Part shown: one piece after another, positions 26,430-33,206 of the stretch | Layout: every line of letters begins with the position of its first letter | Numbering within the stretch: the first letter of the stretch is position 1 | Assembly: GCA_910589025.1 (NCBI GenBank) | Contig: CAJURM010000004.1 | Location: forward strand, 124,001-188,000 | Reading direction: 5' to 3' | Source of the DNA: an uncultured Odoribacter sp. | GTDB lineage: Bacteria; Bacteroidota; Bacteroidia; Bacteroidales; Marinifilaceae | Length of the DNA: 64,000 nt | Position numbers and translations under genes: made by a program | The notes under the pieces: generated by a model | Databases searched by the model: none | What the model saw: the letters and a program-made list of their open reading frames with translations, nothing else | Told to the model about the DNA's origin: nothing

Positions 26430-27458
26430 TCAAATCACCCGCCACCCCTTATTTTCTGCAATACTCTTATCACAGGTTTCAGTTCCGGGGTTGCCACTCA
26501 TGTAAATAGTCCCACTTGTTACTTGTGGTAAATCCCTAAAAATCTGGTTTAATGCAGAAGCAGAAAAGTTGTTTTCGTCACAATACAACCATGTCAATTC
26601 AGTATTCTTACTTACATCTAATGAAGTTAGGTTATTGCCGCTACATTCCAAGTATGTCAATGCAGTATTCTTACTCACATCTAATGAAGTTAGGTTATTG
26701 TAGCCACAACTCAAGTCAGTCAATGCAGTATTCTTACTCACATCTAATGAAGTTAGATTATTGGAGCTACAATCCAAGTATGTCAATGCAGTATTCTTAC
26801 TTACATTCAACGAGGTTAGGTTATTGAAGTCACAATCCAAGAATGTCAATGCAGTATTCTTACTTACATTCAACGAGGTTAGGTTATTGAAGTCACAATC
26901 CAAGAATGTCAATGCAGTATTCTTACTCACATCTAATGAAGTTAGGTTATTGTAGCCACAATCCAAGAATGTCAATGCAGTACATCCACTTACATTCAAC
27001 GAGGTTAAGTTGTTTTGGTAACAATTCAACTCTGTCAATGCAGTACATCCACTTACATTCAACGAGGTTAGGTTATTGTAGTAACAATCCAATCCTTTAA
27101 TATTACCTTTAATTGTAACAATATGGGGATTTTTATTGGAATACTCATGTTCAATATCATCTGTACTTAGTACATAATGGATTTCATCTTCACCATCTTC
27201 ATCCCAATCTTTGTATACTTTAAAACTTTTAAACTCGTCTACATTTCCATCTCCCCAATCAACAGTAACAATTTCACCCTCTTTAAAAGTTTCAACACCT
27301 AAGTAAATCTCATAATGGTAATCTTCACAGACCATTGTAATCACCCCCTCTTTCCCTTCTCCATCATCATCTAACGGGTCTTTGTCATCATCGTCTGAAC
27401 ACGCTGTAAACATGGTAGCACACATGGCTACCATAAATAGATAAAATAGTTTTTTCAT
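26430..27458 (-). CDS. Leucine-rich-repeat lipoprotein
   Basis: 342 residues. Lipoprotein signal MKKLFYLFMVAMCATMFTAC, acidic linker DDDDKDPLDDD typical of surface-exported Bacteroidetes lipoproteins, a PKD-like strand set (TVDWGDGNVDEF), then eight 21-residue units of the form CxxNNLTSLxVSxxTALTxL (about residues 125-292) and a short cap. The repeats are like internalin/BspA-type LRRs, which bind proteins or host surfaces. The 63-bp DNA units are highly alike; two adjacent ones (26811-26873, 26874-26936) differ only at their ends, so the array has recently expanded. Four bases after the 111-aa gene, hence co-transcribed with it. Confidence 0.88.
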   Translation of the reverse strand: MKKLFYLFMVAMCATMFTACSDDDDKDPLDDDGEGKEGVITMVCEDYHYEIYLGVETFKEGEIVTVDWGDGNVDEFKSFKVYKDWDEDGEDEIHYVLSTDDIEHEYSNKNPHIVTIKGNIKGLDCYYNNLTSLNVSGCTALTELNCYQNNLTSLNVSGCTALTFLDCGYNNLTSLDVSKNTALTFLDCDFNNLTSLNVSKNTALTFLDCDFNNLTSLNVSKNTALTYLDCSSNNLTSLDVSKNTALTDLSCGYNNLTSLDVSKNTALTYLECSGNNLTSLDVSKNTELTWLYCDENNFSASALNQIFRDLPQVTSGTIYMSGNPGTETCDKSIAENKGWRVI

Positions 27459-27462
27459 AATC

Positions 27463-27798
27463 TTATTTTTTCGTGAGTGAAATAGGAGACACTTTTATAA
27501 TTTTTATCTCTTTGTTTTTTTCCTTTTCTTGCTCTATTTCTATTTCAGCATACCCTTTAAAATTTACGTAAAAACTTTGACTATCCTTTTCTACTTGAGC
27601 AGGTATGGATACTCTTAAATTTCCTTCAAAAGAATAGTTATTCCCATTAGAAAACTCACCTTCTGTTAGAGAAAGAATAGAGGGCTGCTCAATTGTACAA
27701 GCCTTCAAAGGTTTACCATTTAAAACAAACGAGACTTCATTGCTGCGAATAAAGTTTTGAACTTGTTTTTTAAGTTCTTCAATCTCATGTTCTTTCAT
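27463..27798 (-). CDS. Small protein of unknown function upstream of LRR lipoprotein
   Basis: 111 residues, no signal peptide; a helical start (MKEHEIEELKKQVQNFIRS) then strands (NNYSFEGNLRVSIPAQ, QSFYVNFKGYAEIEIEQEKE). It has no family I recognise. First gene after the long structured leader at 27799-28082 and only four bases before the LRR lipoprotein gene. Confidence 0.72.
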   Translation of the reverse strand: MKEHEIEELKKQVQNFIRSNEVSFVLNGKPLKACTIEQPSILSLTEGEFSNGNNYSFEGNLRVSIPAQVEKDSQSFYVNFKGYAEIEIEQEKEKNKEIKIIKVSPISLTKK

Positions 27799-28082
27799 AA
27801 TAAATAATTATTTATCACCCCAATCCTCCAAATGGTAAGTTTTGATAAAAAGAAAGCGTGAGGATTGTTAGAATTATCCACTTTAGAGGTTCTGGTAAAC
27901 CTTACACACGGATAAAACGACACCCCACGCCAAACCGAATATATGAAATACATATATGGCAAGCATGAACGTTTGTATCGTTTCCCCTCGTGTGTATGAA
28001 ATTTACCAGATTTCTAAAGTAAGGGTAAACTAAACGCTTCTATTTAAAACAATATGTCCGCTGTTAAATTACTCTAACAACG
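27799..28082 (-). ncRNA. Candidate structured leader RNA upstream of the LRR operon
   Basis: Gene-free. On the minus strand a promoter (28086-28115) is followed at once by a 10-bp hairpin (28075-28084 with 28057-28066), then a long interrupted stem: 28013-28020, 28002-28010 and 27989-27996 pair with 27880-27887, 27891-27899 and 27903-27910 (25 pairs). Its loop holds a second hairpin (ATATATG/CATATAT, closed by GCC/GGC, 27929-27960). A last stem (27860-27867 with 27821-27828) lies just upstream of the start codon at 27798. Mismatches of the first hairpin and of the stem on the plus strand become G.U wobbles on the minus strand, which supports a minus-strand RNA. It could be a cis-regulatory leader or a separate small RNA. 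Confidence 0.55.
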
Positions 28083-28085
28083 GAA

Positions 28086-28115
28086 CAAATATAATAAATA
28101 TTATCGTTCAACAAA
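28086..28115 (-). promoter_or_regulatory. Promoter of the structured leader / LRR operon
   Basis: On the minus strand TTTG (28112-28115), 18-bp gap, TATATTTG (28086-28093): a full Bacteroidetes promoter. Transcription would begin near 28080. The -33 box lies inside one arm of a long DNA inverted repeat (28111-28136 with 27915-27976). Confidence 0.65.
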
Positions 28116-28153
28116 CGCTCATACGGGGTGTCGTTTGGCAAAAGTAATATAAG

Positions 28154-29260
28154 TTACTCAATAAACCACCTATACATGGAATCTCCCCTTACTGCCCTCG
28201 TCATTCCTTCCGCCAATTGCGTGGCATTCAGTGACCTGTCCAAGAAATTATCTATATAGCTGCTCTTATTCGCCCCCGTCAGCAGGTTATACACCTTCCA
28301 CATACTAATACTGCTTTCTCCTTCCCCTTTCCCAAAATTCTCATCCATATAGTAATTCCTCGCTATCATGTTCATCTGGCTGTCCGTCATTTCCATGTTA
28401 GGCAGCAACCTTTTCTCCCTGTTTGGCAGACACTGGTACATCCTGCACTTCCCCAAAAACTGGGCAAACTGGTGCTCCGTCAGGCTGTACCTCTCAAACT
28501 CCCTCATGAAGTGCAAATGCTTGTTCGTGTCATATCTGCCAAACAAGTCCATCACTCCCCTGAACAGTTCCGCAGGATTCATCGCCCTAAGGTCAGACTT
28601 GTACCCGTCCGTAAAAGTACATAAGTTACAACATACCTGATTCCTGAATCCAATCGCCACGCTAAAGTGTTCTGCACCTTTCTTGCTCATGAGGTTTTCA
28701 CGGTTGTATGCCCTCACTCCCGTAATACACAGATTGAGCCTGTTTCCCGCTATGTCGCTGTGTATCGTAGGTATCTCAAAGGCAAATGCCATACGTTCAT
28801 AGTATATCGTCCTGTCACTGTCCAATAACTGGCTGGCAGGCTTGTGTATCGCCTCAGGAATCCTTCCCTTAATCATGTGGCTGACCATGATTTCAGGAGC
28901 ATCTACCTGTTCATTCCTGAAAAAGTCCTGTGCCGCTCTGTATACCGTCTCAATAAACATAGGATGTGATACGGTAAGTTCATTGTCCTTGCTGAATACG
29001 GGCACAATGCAATCATTCCTTAGGTGCTGCATGTCTACCTCCGTGGTATTGGCATGGATGAAATGCAATCCCTTGTGTTTGGGGAATGGTTCTACATGCT
29101 CCTTGAATGGCGTATGAATTGAAGCCGCAATTTCCATTTCCATTCCTGTTTTCGCTCCCGTTTCTGTTCCTACTTCCGTTACGTCTATGTAATCGGTAGC
29201 ATCCCTGAACAAGGCAGGGTTAATCCGCTGTGAAGCGGGCAATATTCTCAGTGTTTCCAT
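28154..29260 (-). CDS. DUF3871-family protein
   Basis: 368 residues, cytosolic. The stretches DCIVPVFSKDNELTVSHPMFIE, GRIPEAIHKPASQLL, YYERMAFAFEIPTI and GFRNQVCCNLCTFTDGYKSDLR match my recollection of DUF3871, a family found mainly on Bacteroidetes integrative elements. Function unknown; the conserved context with RadC-like genes hints at element DNA maintenance. The 3' end abuts the structured leader region. Confidence 0.82.
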   Translation of the reverse strand: METLRILPASQRINPALFRDATDYIDVTEVGTETGAKTGMEMEIAASIHTPFKEHVEPFPKHKGLHFIHANTTEVDMQHLRNDCIVPVFSKDNELTVSHPMFIETVYRAAQDFFRNEQVDAPEIMVSHMIKGRIPEAIHKPASQLLDSDRTIYYERMAFAFEIPTIHSDIAGNRLNLCITGVRAYNRENLMSKKGAEHFSVAIGFRNQVCCNLCTFTDGYKSDLRAMNPAELFRGVMDLFGRYDTNKHLHFMREFERYSLTEHQFAQFLGKCRMYQCLPNREKRLLPNMEMTDSQMNMIARNYYMDENFGKGEGESSISMWKVYNLLTGANKSSYIDNFLDRSLNATQLAEGMTRAVRGDSMYRWFIE

Positions 29261-29301
29261 AGTTGAATCGTTATTGATGTGTTTGTCATTTCTCAGTCTG
29301 T

Positions 29302-29766
29302 TTATAATCTTCCCTCGTCCTTATAGCTGTAATATCCGTCCCTTGTGACAATAATGTGGTCATGGAGGACAATATCCACCAATTCGGCAGCTTTCCTCAC
29401 CTGCTGTGTTATGGCATCGTCATGCCTGCTTGGCGCCAGTTTACCGGAAGGGTGGTTGTGTGCCAGTATAATACTTGAACTGTGTGCCAATAAAGCCGTC
29501 TGCAATACCAGCCGTATATCCACTACCGTACTGTTCATGCCTCCCTCTGAAATGGTGGCAATCCCCAATACCTTGTTTGCATTGTTAAGGAGGACTAATT
29601 TAACATACTCCTTGTATTCCAGCGTGTCCGTATGGAATGCCGACTGCATCAACAGCTTGCAGGCATCTTCGGACGAGCGGATAAGATACCTGTCAGCCGC
29701 CTTCACTTTCGGCTTGTAAGTGACGGTCAGTTCACAGACCTGTTGCATCTTGTTTTTATTTGTCAT
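29302..29766 (-). CDS. Short RadC-family JAB-domain protein
   Basis: 154 residues, the MPN/JAB domain without the helix-hairpin-helix part of chromosomal RadC. The metal motif is intact: HNHPSGKLAPSRHD (HxH...SxxD) with the upstream Glu. Such short RadC proteins are typical of mobile elements in Bacteroidetes, possibly countering host defence or aiding replication; function is not proven. A near-match -7 box (TATCTTTA on the minus strand at 29780-29787) lies upstream. Confidence 0.9.
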   Translation of the reverse strand: MTNKNKMQQVCELTVTYKPKVKAADRYLIRSSEDACKLLMQSAFHTDTLEYKEYVKLVLLNNANKVLGIATISEGGMNSTVVDIRLVLQTALLAHSSSIILAHNHPSGKLAPSRHDDAITQQVRKAAELVDIVLHDHIIVTRDGYYSYKDEGRL

Positions 29767-30090
29767 CGTTTTCCGTATTTAAAGATAGTGTTTCCCGTTA
29801 AAAATCTCATTCTTCTTTTTCCAGTCTTCCCTTTCAGTCATGGAGCAGGATAAGCATCACGGCAGGAACAGAGCTTCTAAAGGAAGTATTTGCATAGACC
29901 TCCCTTTTGTACCTGTGCTTACTACTTCCCTGTTAGGAGCAGTTTTCAAGCGGACAAGTTAAGTGACTATCCACTGTGTTCGTGCCTGTACCTGTTTCTG
30001 CCTGATTGCTGCTACATCCCTAATCGTATGGCTACATCCGTCTGTAATGAAAAGAGGGAGAGTCTTTGTTACTCTCCCCTTAGTGTGGGT
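29767..30090. other. Gene-free stretch between RadC-like gene and the next minus-strand gene
   Basis: 324 bp. A 175-codon plus-strand frame begins here but overlaps the real gene on the other strand and has no protein-like features. I see only the terminator of the upstream minus-strand gene (30056-30078) and the possible RadC promoter. Confidence 0.6.
30056..30078 (-). terminator. Terminator of the 189-aa gene
   Basis: Stem GGGAGAGT (30056-30063) / ACTCTCCC (30071-30078); on the minus strand it is followed by a T-rich stretch. Confidence 0.75.
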
Positions 30091-30660
30091 TTACTGTTCC
30101 AGTTCCACCGCTTCAAAATAGGCGACTTCTTTCTCCTGCAACCGTTCCCCGTTTATTCCATAGAGGGAAGGAGTGCCCATGCTGTAATCGGGTTTAATGG
30201 CTTTGAAGGTTTCCCCTGTCAAACGCAAGAGTTTGCCAATAAGGTGTTTTCTGGCATAATCCACCTGTCCTTCCGGGGAATCTGCAAAGGCAGGCACATT
30301 TACAATCTGCTGTACCAGTTTGATACCGTCTCCGTCATAAACGGGATAAGGCTGTACCAACTTGTTCAAGCTGATGCTTCCCTTCTTGACGGGTTTTCCT
30401 GTGGTCTTGTCACATAGTACGGTGATAAGCCCTAAATAACACTTTTGTCCTTCGGGCAGACGTTCCTTGTGCGGCTTGTCAATCTCCACCCATTCATCGG
30501 TAATGAGGTAATTGAAGAAATTGCTTAACCCTGCCACTCCTTTTTCACTGACTTGGTGTCTGTACTTTTCTGCAAGGTTTTCCACGTTAATGGCATGCAC
30601 GTTTTTTGGAGTTGGCAGTTCTTCGAGGTCTTTTCCTAAAATAGATAATTTGATACCCAT
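30091..30660 (-). CDS. Mobile-element protein of unknown function (189 aa)
   Basis: Starts MGIKLSILGKDLEELPTPKN. No signal peptide or membrane part; mixed helix and strand with a basic, Pro-containing middle (DKTTGKPVKKGSISLNKLVQ) and a tail rich in Glu. I do not recognise a family. It is a single-gene unit with its own terminator, on the same strand as the DUF3871 and RadC genes. Confidence 0.72.
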   Translation of the reverse strand: MGIKLSILGKDLEELPTPKNVHAINVENLAEKYRHQVSEKGVAGLSNFFNYLITDEWVEIDKPHKERLPEGQKCYLGLITVLCDKTTGKPVKKGSISLNKLVQPYPVYDGDGIKLVQQIVNVPAFADSPEGQVDYARKHLIGKLLRLTGETFKAIKPDYSMGTPSLYGINGERLQEKEVAYFEAVELEQ

Positions 30661-30949
30661 AGTAATAGCGTTTTAATGATTGTATTATTTTTACTTTCTA
30701 TCACTACCTGAGGGGGGACGTAAAGAGGTGGTCTAAGCAATAGCATGCCATAGACAACTAAAATGAAACAGGTGTATTCAGATTAAGGGGGAGGGGGTAT
30801 TTTTTCAGCTAAGGTATATATGTGGTCGGGAAACAGAGGTTGGTGGGAAATTTTCTGAAAAGTATATACAAGTCAGATTTTGGGATTTTTCCACCACACC
30901 CCATTTGAAAGGTAGAAACATAAATTAACGCTCTTTATTGGTGACAGGG
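30661..30949. other. Gene-free stretch with hairpin-family element B
   Basis: Contains element B (30842-30895), and just before it a partial relative of the core (TTTTTTCAGCTAAGGTATAT, 30800-30819). G-rich runs at 30787-30798. No reading frame worth calling. Confidence 0.5.
30842..30895 (+). repeat. Hairpin-family element B
   Basis: 54 bp, ends GGTGGGAAA / TTTTTCCACC, core GAAAAGTATATA. Aligns with elements A and C. Confidence 0.75.
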
Positions 30950-30980
30950 TTTGCAGATTCAAAAGGAGTACCTATATTTG
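30950..30980 (+). promoter_or_regulatory. Strong promoter touching a start codon
   Basis: TTTG (30950-30953), 19-bp gap, TATATTTG (30973-30980): consensus Bacteroidetes promoter. Transcription should start at about 30985-30987, on or at the ATG of the next gene. Confidence 0.75.
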
Positions 30981-30984
30981 TAAT

Positions 30985-31173
30985 ATGAAAAAAGAATTTG
31001 GCAAATGGCTGATGGACATAGCCAAGTATTTGGCAACAGCGGTATTGCTTGCCTCTTTCTTCAATGACCTTGAAGAGAAATGGATTGTGTATGTATCCGT
31101 GTCCATTGCTATTGTACTAACGCTTGGGCTTGGTTTACTCCTTGTTCAGGACAATGAAAAGAAAGGAGAATAA
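30985..31173 (+). CDS. Small membrane protein (DUF6722-like)
   Basis: 62 residues: a short amphipathic start (MKKEFGKWLMDIAKY), two membrane helices (LATAVLLASFF, and VYVSVSIAIVLTLGLGLLLV) and a charged tail. Similar small two-helix proteins occur in Bacteroidetes elements. The promoter position means either a leaderless mRNA using the ATG at 30985 or initiation at the internal ATG 31012 (MDIAKYL). The next small gene begins one base after the stop. Confidence 0.75.
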   Translation: MKKEFGKWLMDIAKYLATAVLLASFFNDLEEKWIVYVSVSIAIVLTLGLGLLLVQDNEKKGE

Positions 31174-31174
31174 T

Positions 31175-31285
31175 ATGGGAGCTATCATTATTTCAGCATT
31201 GGTTTCCGTTATTGCTATTGTAGGGTATGCCTATTTTTCTCGCCAAGATAAGAAAGAACTGCGTAACGCCCGACACTTTGATTAA
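31175..31285 (+). CDS. Very small single-helix membrane protein (36 aa)
   Basis: Reads MGAIIISALVSVIAIVGYAY then a charged tail SRQDKKELRNARHFD. One membrane helix, positive tail inside. It starts one base after the preceding gene, so the two are co-translated; together they look like a small membrane pair of unknown role. Its size and membrane form would also suit a small toxic or regulatory peptide, but nothing proves it. Confidence 0.65.
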   Translation: MGAIIISALVSVIAIVGYAYFSRQDKKELRNARHFD

Positions 31286-31444
31286 AATAAAGCCATTGGC
31301 AAGAATAAGATTTCATGCGGAGTGATATGCACTGCAATTTTGAAATCGAAGATGCCGTCCGCAGTCTTGGGCAGGATTTGTCTTCTGTTTCCTTTCACTC
31401 CTAATCTGATAGTTCAGGCATATTTCCACTCCAAAAATTCAGAT

Positions 31445-31495
31445 GTCCATTTTTTATTTTATATATATGGAATAACCTGTGAAAAAAAGGTGGAC
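31445..31495 (-). repeat. Hairpin-family element E
   Basis: Ends GTCCA / TGGAC. On the minus strand it reads CACCTTTTTTTCACAGGTTA, then a TATATA stretch. Shares 20 bases with element F. Confidence 0.65.
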
Positions 31496-31591
31496 AGGTA
31501 AGGGAAGTAAGTATATACCCTGTTTTTTGAGTTGGCATCAATGACAGCCTAAGAACTAAAGCCAATCTATTTCTAAAGTCAATCTGTTGGA

Positions 31592-31646
31592 GTGAGACAT
31601 TTTCCTTTTTAGGCATATAAAGAGACTCCGGATAATTTTGTCTCAC
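31592..31646 (+). repeat. Hairpin-family element G
   Basis: Ends GTGAGACA / TGTCTCAC (8-bp perfect), T-rich left part and core AGGCATATAAAGAGA like element C. The stem differs from those of A-C but still pairs. Confidence 0.6.
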
Positions 31647-31728
31647 CTCCTAAAGTTCGTAATTTCCTCTTTGCTGACCTGTTACTGTAAAAATGGAGCA
31701 GAACTGTATTTCCAGTCCAGAAAAGCGG

Positions 31729-31779
31729 TGCACCCTTTTTATATTTATTATATACAATAACCTGTGAAAAAAAGGTGCA
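31729..31779 (-). repeat. Hairpin-family element F
   Basis: Ends TGCACC / GGTGCA, inner ATAACCTGTGAAAAAAAGGT shared with element E. Confidence 0.65.
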
Positions 31780-31891
31780 GTTCCTTCCCACCTAAGGAAT
31801 AGTACTTCTATTACTCTTATACTTGGATTGGAACAAGCAGGAACACGGATATTCTGAGTTGAGCAATATCTCTACTCATAATAGTACATCT

Positions 31892-31944
31892 GGTGGAAAA
31901 TTTTTCAAAAAGTATATAAGAGTGGAATTTTCCAAATTTCCACC
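31892..31944 (+). repeat. Hairpin-family element C
   Basis: 53 bp, ends GGTGGAAA / TTTCCACC (8-bp perfect), core ATTTTTCAAAAAGTATATAA. Confidence 0.75.
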
Positions 31945-32092
31945 CACTATGATTTTAAGGGTATGTCCCATCTTCTGCTCCTTATTAGGATAGAGAGCTA
32001 AGATAAAAGGTAATTATATGGCTTTTATTTTCATCTGGCAGTGATGTTTCAAGTATGTGCTATGTCCTTTAGTTTATAGGTATTGCCTTTCG

Positions 32093-32100
32093 TACCTTTG
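32093..32100 (+). promoter_or_regulatory. Promoter -7 box of the 68-aa gene
   Basis: TACCTTTG, exact TAnnTTTG, about 60 bp before the ATG at 32161. Confidence 0.5.
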
Positions 32101-32160
32101 TGTCTCAGATACTACAAGATACATTATTTTCAAATTACCACTTTCAAAATCATTTGCGCA

Positions 32161-32367
32161 ATGAGAACCAATAATAAGGAAATATCCACATCCGGCTGGT
32201 TTGGTTTGGAACATCACAAAGAAATCCATACGGTAGACTTTTATCGTCATATCGGTATGGACACCTTGTGTGCCCTATATCCTGACTTATTCAAACCTGA
32301 AATCTGGTTGTGTGAGAATCCGCCTAAGATAGAGAATCCTAAGAAGAAACTGATAAAAAGGAAATAG
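32161..32367 (+). CDS. Small protein of unknown function (68 aa)
   Basis: Starts MRTNNKEISTSGWFGLEHHK and ends in a very basic tail (NPKKKLIKRK). No known family. Start at 32161 chosen because a promoter box lies inside a longer frame beginning at 32083. A weak hairpin with a T run (32398-32430) follows. Confidence 0.6.
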   Translation: MRTNNKEISTSGWFGLEHHKEIHTVDFYRHIGMDTLCALYPDLFKPEIWLCENPPKIENPKKKLIKRK

Positions 32368-32428
32368 ATATAGATTCAACCATAGAAATAGAATAAGCCG
32401 TATTCCTCATTTAGTCGGGGGTACGGTT

Positions 32429-32459
32429 TTTGTTGTTTTGGAAATAAAGTATATCTTTG
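32429..32459 (+). promoter_or_regulatory. Promoter of the DUF4160-DUF2442 pair
   Basis: TTTG (32429-32432), 19-bp gap, TATCTTTG (32452-32459). Start of transcription near 32466 gives a leader of about 17 nt. Confidence 0.75.
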
Positions 32460-32482
32460 TGTTATAACCTAATAACTATATT

Positions 32483-32740
32483 ATGCCTGAAATAAGCCGC
32501 TTCTATGGGATAATCATCTATATGTACATGAGTGAGCACAATCCCCCTCATTTTCATGTCTGGTACGAAGAATATCAGGCGACCATAACCATAGAAGACG
32601 GGATTATAAAAGGAGAGTTGCCCAGACGTGCTTTGAATCTGGTATATGAATGGCTGGACTTGCACAAGTCAGAATTACTTGAAAACTGGCGCCGTCTGAC
32701 TTCATTTGAATCGCCAAAACCGATTAAACCTTTGGAATAA
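32483..32740 (+). CDS. DUF4160-family protein, putative toxin-antitoxin member
   Basis: 85 residues with the DUF4160 signature: MPEISRFYGIIIYMY, then NPPHFHVWYEEYQA, and a C-terminal helix with LNLVYEWLDLHKSELLENW. DUF4160 genes are often followed by DUF2442 genes, a pairing that has been proposed as a toxin-antitoxin module. Here the stop codon overlaps the next ATG by one base, as expected for a coupled pair. Biochemical activity unknown. Confidence 0.85.
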   Translation: MPEISRFYGIIIYMYMSEHNPPHFHVWYEEYQATITIEDGIIKGELPRRALNLVYEWLDLHKSELLENWRRLTSFESPKPIKPLE

Positions 32741-32994
32741 TGGAGAATACAAAAATATTGTCTATTGAAGAAGCAGAATATGTTGATGCCTATAAAATCA
32801 AGGCAAGATTTAACACTGGAGAGAGTAAAATCATAGACTTTTCCTCCATTGTGAATAAGGGCATAGGGATATGCCATAAACTGGCAGACCTGAATTATTT
32901 CCGCAATTTCAGCCTTGACCCTTTTACTATTGATTGGAACAATGAAATAGGCTTTGCTCCTGAATATCTCTATGAGATTGGACAACCCGTCTGA
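32740..32994 (+). CDS. DUF2442-family protein, partner of DUF4160
   Basis: 84 residues. DUF2442 pattern: a start with SIEEAEYVDAYKIKARFNTG, a middle DFSSIVNKGIGICHKLADLNYF and DPFTIDWNNEIGFAPEYLYE. Likely the second half of a two-gene maintenance module for the element; which member is the toxin I cannot tell. Followed by a terminator. Confidence 0.85.
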   Translation: MENTKILSIEEAEYVDAYKIKARFNTGESKIIDFSSIVNKGIGICHKLADLNYFRNFSLDPFTIDWNNEIGFAPEYLYEIGQPV

Positions 32995-33017
32995 GTCAGA
33001 ACAAGCCCTAATAAATA

Positions 33018-33058
33018 AAAGCCAGTACCCTAATACAAACAGATACTGGCTTTTTGTT
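33018..33058 (+). terminator. Terminator after DUF2442 gene
   Basis: Stem AAAGCCAGTA (33018-33027) / TACTGGCTTT (33044-33053), then T run. Confidence 0.85.
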
Positions 33059-33206
33059 TCAATATATACTTACCTCTTTAGTAGGGGAACATATACTCCT
33101 TTATAAAACATTCAGCCTCAGCAAGAGGCGCACAATGTCGCAATAGTGGCTAATGGAGAGTACACCGTCAGGTGGACTCTCAGAAAACAACAACTAAAAT
33201 CACATC

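Larger units (their letters stand above)
31286..32092. other. Gene-free 0.8-kb stretch with four hairpins
   Basis: Contains four members of the hairpin family in series (E, G, F, C) spaced about 140-160 bp apart. The spacers between them share only fragments (for example TATTTCCA-TCCA before E and F). The open frames here read through the hairpins and are not convincing. Confidence 0.6.

Noticed and set aside
27799..28153. Retron msr-msd as an explanation of the long stem
   Set aside because: No reverse transcriptase gene lies in the window near it, and the stem is in the leader position of a protein operon.
29890..30417. 175-codon plus-strand frame
   Set aside because: Overlaps the 189-aa minus-strand gene, is Cys/Phe-rich and lacks any start signal; a shadow of the real gene and its upstream region.
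31401..31791. Two minus-strand frames in the hairpin series
   Set aside because: Both read through hairpins E, G and F; codons follow the repeat, not a protein.
25270..31944. Integron attC sites as an explanation of the hairpin family
   Set aside because: The hairpins lack the R'/R'' core motifs (GTTRRRY / RYYYAAC) and there are no cassette genes between them or an integron integrase.
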